A stretch of DNA of 64,000 nt, taken from contig NZ_CP104264.1 of assembly GCF_025244845.1 (NCBI RefSeq), positions 3,162,001-3,226,000 of the forward strand, in the 5' to 3' direction. Every line of letters begins with the position of its first letter. The first letter of the stretch is position 1. The notes under the pieces are model-generated. The model ran no database searches, was not told where the DNA came from, and was given only the letters and a program-made list of their open reading frames with translations. This document shows, piece after piece, positions 61,313 through 64,000 of this stretch. A program made the translations under genes and the position numbers. The DNA comes from Arthrobacter sp. zg-Y1171. Its GTDB lineage: Bacteria > Actinomycetota > Actinomycetes > Actinomycetales > Micrococcaceae.

Positions 61313-62927
61313 TTCCGGCCGCGGTTTCCGCGGCCAGGGGCAGGGGCAGGGACACCGTGAACTCGCTTCCCTGCCCCGGAATGCTGACGAAGCTCAGCTT
61401 TCCTCCGTGCGATTCCACAATGTTCTTGGTGATCACCAGGCCCAGCCCGACCCCGGGCACCGCCGAGGCGACAGCACGGCGGGACCGGAAGAACTTTGTG
61501 AATACCTTTTCCTGTTCTGCTTCGCTCATTCCGATCCCGGTGTCTGCCACGGAAAGGCGGACCGCGTGCTCGTCCTGCTGAAGGCGGACTGTCACCGTTC
61601 CCCCGTCCGGGGAGTACTTCACGGCGTTGGACAGCAGATTATCGACCACCTGGGCCAGGCGCTGCGGATCCGCATCAGCCGTCAGCGAGGCCGGAATCTC
61701 CGACACCAGGTCCACCCGTCCCGCAGTTGCCTTCGGGGATACCGACACCACGCCTGCCCGCACGATTTCGGCCAGGTCCACCGGCCGGCGGTCCATTTTG
61801 GTGGCTCCGGACGCTACGGACAGCAGATCGGACACCAGCGCCAACAGTCGTTCCGAGTTGCGCAGCGCAACATTCAGCGCTGAGGTCACCACCGGGGACA
61901 GTCCCTCCTCGTCCAGTGCGAGGTCAAGGTAACCCATGATCGAAGTCAGCGGGGTCCGCAGTTCGTGGGACACACTCGCCACGAATTCCTCCTGGGCCGC
62001 GACGGCATGGACCAACCGGCTGACATCGCTGTAGACGATCACCGATCCGGAAACCACTCCTTCCGCCCTGATGGGCCGGGCGGAGACATTGAGGGCCATC
62101 TGGTTTCCACGGTCCAAGGACCCGAACCATACCAACCGGTTCGAGAAGGACTCACCCGCGACGGCCCGCCTCACCGGACTCTCGACATCGGACAGGGGCG
62201 TGACGCGGTCCGGACCGAAAATCGGCCGGTCCCCGCCCGGGGTGACATCCGTTTGCACCCTGTTCCAGGCGGACTGGAGGTGGGCGTTTGTCAGCATGGT
62301 CCTGCCCTGCGCATCCACCACAAGCAGGCCGACGTCGATCGTGTTGAGCACCGTTTCCAGTAAGGCTTCGCGCTCCCTGCTCTTCGCCAGATTCGCCTGC
62401 AGGACGCGGTCTTTCTCCTCCAGTGCCTTCTGCTTTTCCCGGGTTTCTTCTTCCGCTGCGGCCCGCGCTGCTTCAGCCGCCTCGGCTTTGCGCAGGGCAG
62501 CCACCAGCTCCCGCTCGTAGAGCCTGCGTTCGGAGGCGTTAAAGACGGCGATCCGGTCCACGCCGGCCCCGTCTCGGGCGTCTTTTTCCTCCGAGCGCAC
62601 GCCGGAGAGGAGAACCGGAATCAGGTCCCCGTCTGCGGATACCAGCTCCGCCGCCATTTCGTTGAAGCATCCCGCCACGGCCAGCTGCGGTACGGCGTAG
62701 GAGGTGAAGACCACCTGGTCTGCCAACGGCATCAGGTCAATGATGTTGCCTCCGAGCAGCCCCTCCCGGGAATGCCCGGTCCAGGAGGCCAGCGTCCGGT
62801 TGGCATCCAGGATCGTTCCGTCCGTGGTGAGGACGAGGTACCCGGAAGCCGCCGCGTGGAAGTGCTCCTCGTACACGCCGTCGCCGGCCTGCGGACCATC
62901 CGCCGCTGCGCTGGTCGCGCCGGTCAT
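61296..62927 (-). CDS. PAS-domain sensor histidine kinase coupled to an RsbQ-like protein
   Basis: The 543-residue soluble kinase has PAS1 at about residues 18-130 (ASGYLVLTTDGTILDANRTL, ending FNASERRLYERELV), of the type paired with RsbQ. A coiled coil (about 135-190) and PAS2 (about 190-305) follow. HisKA has phospho-acceptor His321 in SVSHELRTPLTSIMGY, and the HATPase has NLLSNAVKYSP and GVGLGLVITKNIVE. The ATG overlaps the stop of the RsbQ-like gene (ATGA). No response regulator is adjacent. Its 3-prime end overlaps that of the convergent MarR gene by 17 bases. Confidence 0.9.
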   Translation of the reverse strand: MTGATSAAADGPQAGDGVYEEHFHAAASGYLVLTTDGTILDANRTLASWTGHSREGLLGGNIIDLMPLADQVVFTSYAVPQLAVAGCFNEMAAELVSADGDLIPVLLSGVRSEEKDARDGAGVDRIAVFNASERRLYERELVAALRKAEAAEAARAAAEEETREKQKALEEKDRVLQANLAKSREREALLETVLNTIDVGLLVVDAQGRTMLTNAHLQSAWNRVQTDVTPGGDRPIFGPDRVTPLSDVESPVRRAVAGESFSNRLVWFGSLDRGNQMALNVSARPIRAEGVVSGSVIVYSDVSRLVHAVAAQEEFVASVSHELRTPLTSIMGYLDLALDEEGLSPVVTSALNVALRNSERLLALVSDLLSVASGATKMDRRPVDLAEIVRAGVVSVSPKATAGRVDLVSEIPASLTADADPQRLAQVVDNLLSNAVKYSPDGGTVTVRLQQDEHAVRLSVADTGIGMSEAEQEKVFTKFFRSRRAVASAVPGVGLGLVITKNIVESHGGKLSFVSIPGQGSEFTVSLPLPLAAETAAGISPAR

Positions 62928-63736
62928 GCCTGAACCGTCGGCAGGTACTGGAGGATGGCCTCGGCCGTCTCTCGGGGGTTGATGATGTGCGGCATGTTGC
63001 CGCGCGTTTCCAGTTCCACAAGCGTGCTGCCGGGGAGATGCCGGTGCAGGTACAACGACGCCGTTTCCGGGGTCAGCGGGTCGGCCCGCGACTGCAGCAC
63101 CAGGGTCGGAACAGATACCAGGGGCAGCAGGTGCCGGATGTCCGTGGCAAAGCTCATTCGCAGGAAGTCCCGCACGTACTCCGGATGCAACCGGCACAGC
63201 CGGTCCGCCAATATGTCATTGATCTCCGGGCCTGCGTCCGCTCCCGCTATGCCCGCGCTCATCGTCCTCGCCCAGAGGGGGTAGTTGGCCTCCACCGCAT
63301 CAATAACCTTCTGGATGTCGCCGGGGGCGAATCCACCCGAATAGCCCTCGTCGTTGACGTAGCAGGGCGAGGTGCAGAGCAGGATGAGGCGTGCAATCCG
63401 AGGGGTGCGCGCTGAGGCGGCCAGCGCCATGGTGCCGGCAATGCTGTGCCCCACGATGGTGGCGTCCTGCACATCCAGGGCATCCAGCACCTCGATGAGG
63501 TCGCCCAGATAACCTTCCAGATCAGCGTATTTTGCTGCGTTGTAAGCCTCCGGATCGGCCTCCCCGGTTCCTACATGATCAAACAGCACCACTTTGTAGG
63601 CGTCCGTGAAGAACGGCAGGATCGGGTCCCAGATCACCTGGTCGCAGCCAAAGCCCTGGACCAGCAGCAGCACAGGGCCATCGGGACGTCCAAGCACCCG
63701 GACGTTGTTGCGCTGGATTACTGCCTGGGCATTCAT
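62924..63736 (-). CDS. RsbQ-like alpha/beta hydrolase with substituted catalytic His
   Basis: The 270-residue protein follows RsbQ over its whole length: NNVRVLGRPDGPVLLLVQGF then GCDQVIW, Ser98 in VGHSIAG, GGFAPGDIQKVID, and Asp219 in LQSRADPLTPE. At the expected catalytic His (TGHxPH in RsbQ and D14) it reads RGNMPH, with Asn247 in place of His; the second His (250) is kept. RsbQ-type proteins pass a small-molecule signal to a partner PAS domain, here the kinase encoded next. Loss of hydrolysis with retained binding is plausible but unproven. Confidence 0.85.
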   Translation of the reverse strand: MNAQAVIQRNNVRVLGRPDGPVLLLVQGFGCDQVIWDPILPFFTDAYKVVLFDHVGTGEADPEAYNAAKYADLEGYLGDLIEVLDALDVQDATIVGHSIAGTMALAASARTPRIARLILLCTSPCYVNDEGYSGGFAPGDIQKVIDAVEANYPLWARTMSAGIAGADAGPEINDILADRLCRLHPEYVRDFLRMSFATDIRHLLPLVSVPTLVLQSRADPLTPETASLYLHRHLPGSTLVELETRGNMPHIINPRETAEAILQYLPTVQA

Positions 63737-64000
63737 CCTGCACCTGCTTTCGGTTGATCCGTTCGAAGCGTGAGCGGGGCGGTTCAGCGGATGGAAAAGA
63801 GCGAGAAAGGCACGGGCATCCCGTGGGGCGCGCGGCAGCTGCTGTGTACGCTGGCCGTCCTGCGCCGGCGCCCTACAAGGGGCGGGCAGGATTCGGGGGC
63901 GGCGAGGAACTTAGTGCGGGCCGTGCCGGGGCCGCGAAACCCGCCCGGGTGAGGGACTTACCGCTCGTTTTACACATGAAATAGAGACCTTATATCGAGA
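63737..64000. other. Right edge, no gene recognised
   Basis: The 264 bases upstream of the RsbQ-like gene should contain the promoter of the hydrolase-kinase operon. Short frames on the plus strand have no ribosome-binding site or recognisable protein features. Confidence 0.4.

Noticed and set aside
63754..63984. Short plus-strand frames at the right edge
   Set aside because: No ribosome-binding site and no recognisable protein features; typical of chance frames in high-GC DNA.
1..64000. CRISPR arrays, insertion sequences, prophage, tRNA or rRNA genes
   Set aside because: No repeat-spacer pattern, transposase, integrase, phage structural gene or RNA-gene signature was seen on either strand.

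Overview
The window is high-GC DNA with dense genes, GTG/ATG starts, purine-rich ribosome-binding sites and many 4-base gene overlaps. Gene content (baeRF2/Rv2629-type protein, Ltp-repeat protein, LAxTG surface anchor, CstR-type regulator, DUF6297 exporter, DUF4386, GAF-ANTAR) points to an actinobacterium, most likely an Arthrobacter-like member of the Micrococcaceae. That assignment is inference. No tRNA, rRNA, CRISPR array, insertion sequence or prophage was seen.

Region 1 (about 0.1-18.7 kb): two close paralogues of an unusual protein, resembling a stand-alone thiopeptide-type bacteriocin biosynthesis (LanB C-terminal) domain, lie in the same orientation as direct repeats of about 1.15 kb. 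Between them lies an amino-sugar catabolic block. A seven-gene minus-strand operon (Gfo/Idh/MocA oxidoreductase, sugar ABC importer, sortase-anchored DUF4874/DUF4832 protein, ROK kinase, N-acetylhexosamine-6-phosphate deacetylase) is followed by a DeoR regulator and a divergent plus-strand set (AgaS-like SIS enzyme, PfkB kinase, class II aldolase). Together these can carry N-acetylgalactosamine from import to triose phosphates without a PTS. A glycosyltransferase, a formamidase-like amidase and an SDR follow.

Region 2 (18.8-40.6 kb) is a mosaic of small independent units. They include a methyltransferase, a baeRF2 protein, an O-acetyltransferase, a TM2-Ltp membrane protein, a frameshifted gene, a TetR/DUF4386 pair with two palindromic operators, flavin and NADP enzymes, and a DUF6297 ABC exporter. 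A guanidine-III riboswitch controls an SMR guanidinium exporter. An AraC/SDR pair, a lipoprotein, a phenol-hydroxylase-like monooxygenase with twin palindromes, a 2-hydroxyacid dehydrogenase, an antiporter and a decayed DUF2252 gene complete it.

Region 3 (40.6-54.1 kb): UvrA paralogue, HSL-type esterase, DUF4232 protein, a small SIGS-repeat protein, a membrane/HTH gene pair behind a nested dyad, aldo-keto reductase, cupin, VOC protein, SDR, MerR-GyrI regulator, GAF-ANTAR regulator, beta-lactamase-fold hydrolase and GNAT.

Region 4 (54.1-64 kb): a cst-like persulfide/sulfite detoxification locus (CstR, metallo-beta-lactamase/rhodanese fusion, rhodanese, TauE) with four CsoR/CstR-type operator palindromes; a DUF2254 protein; an EmrB/QacA-type pump with its MarR regulator; and an RsbQ-like hydrolase co-transcribed with a PAS histidine kinase. 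The catalytic His of the RsbQ-like protein appears to be replaced by Asn.
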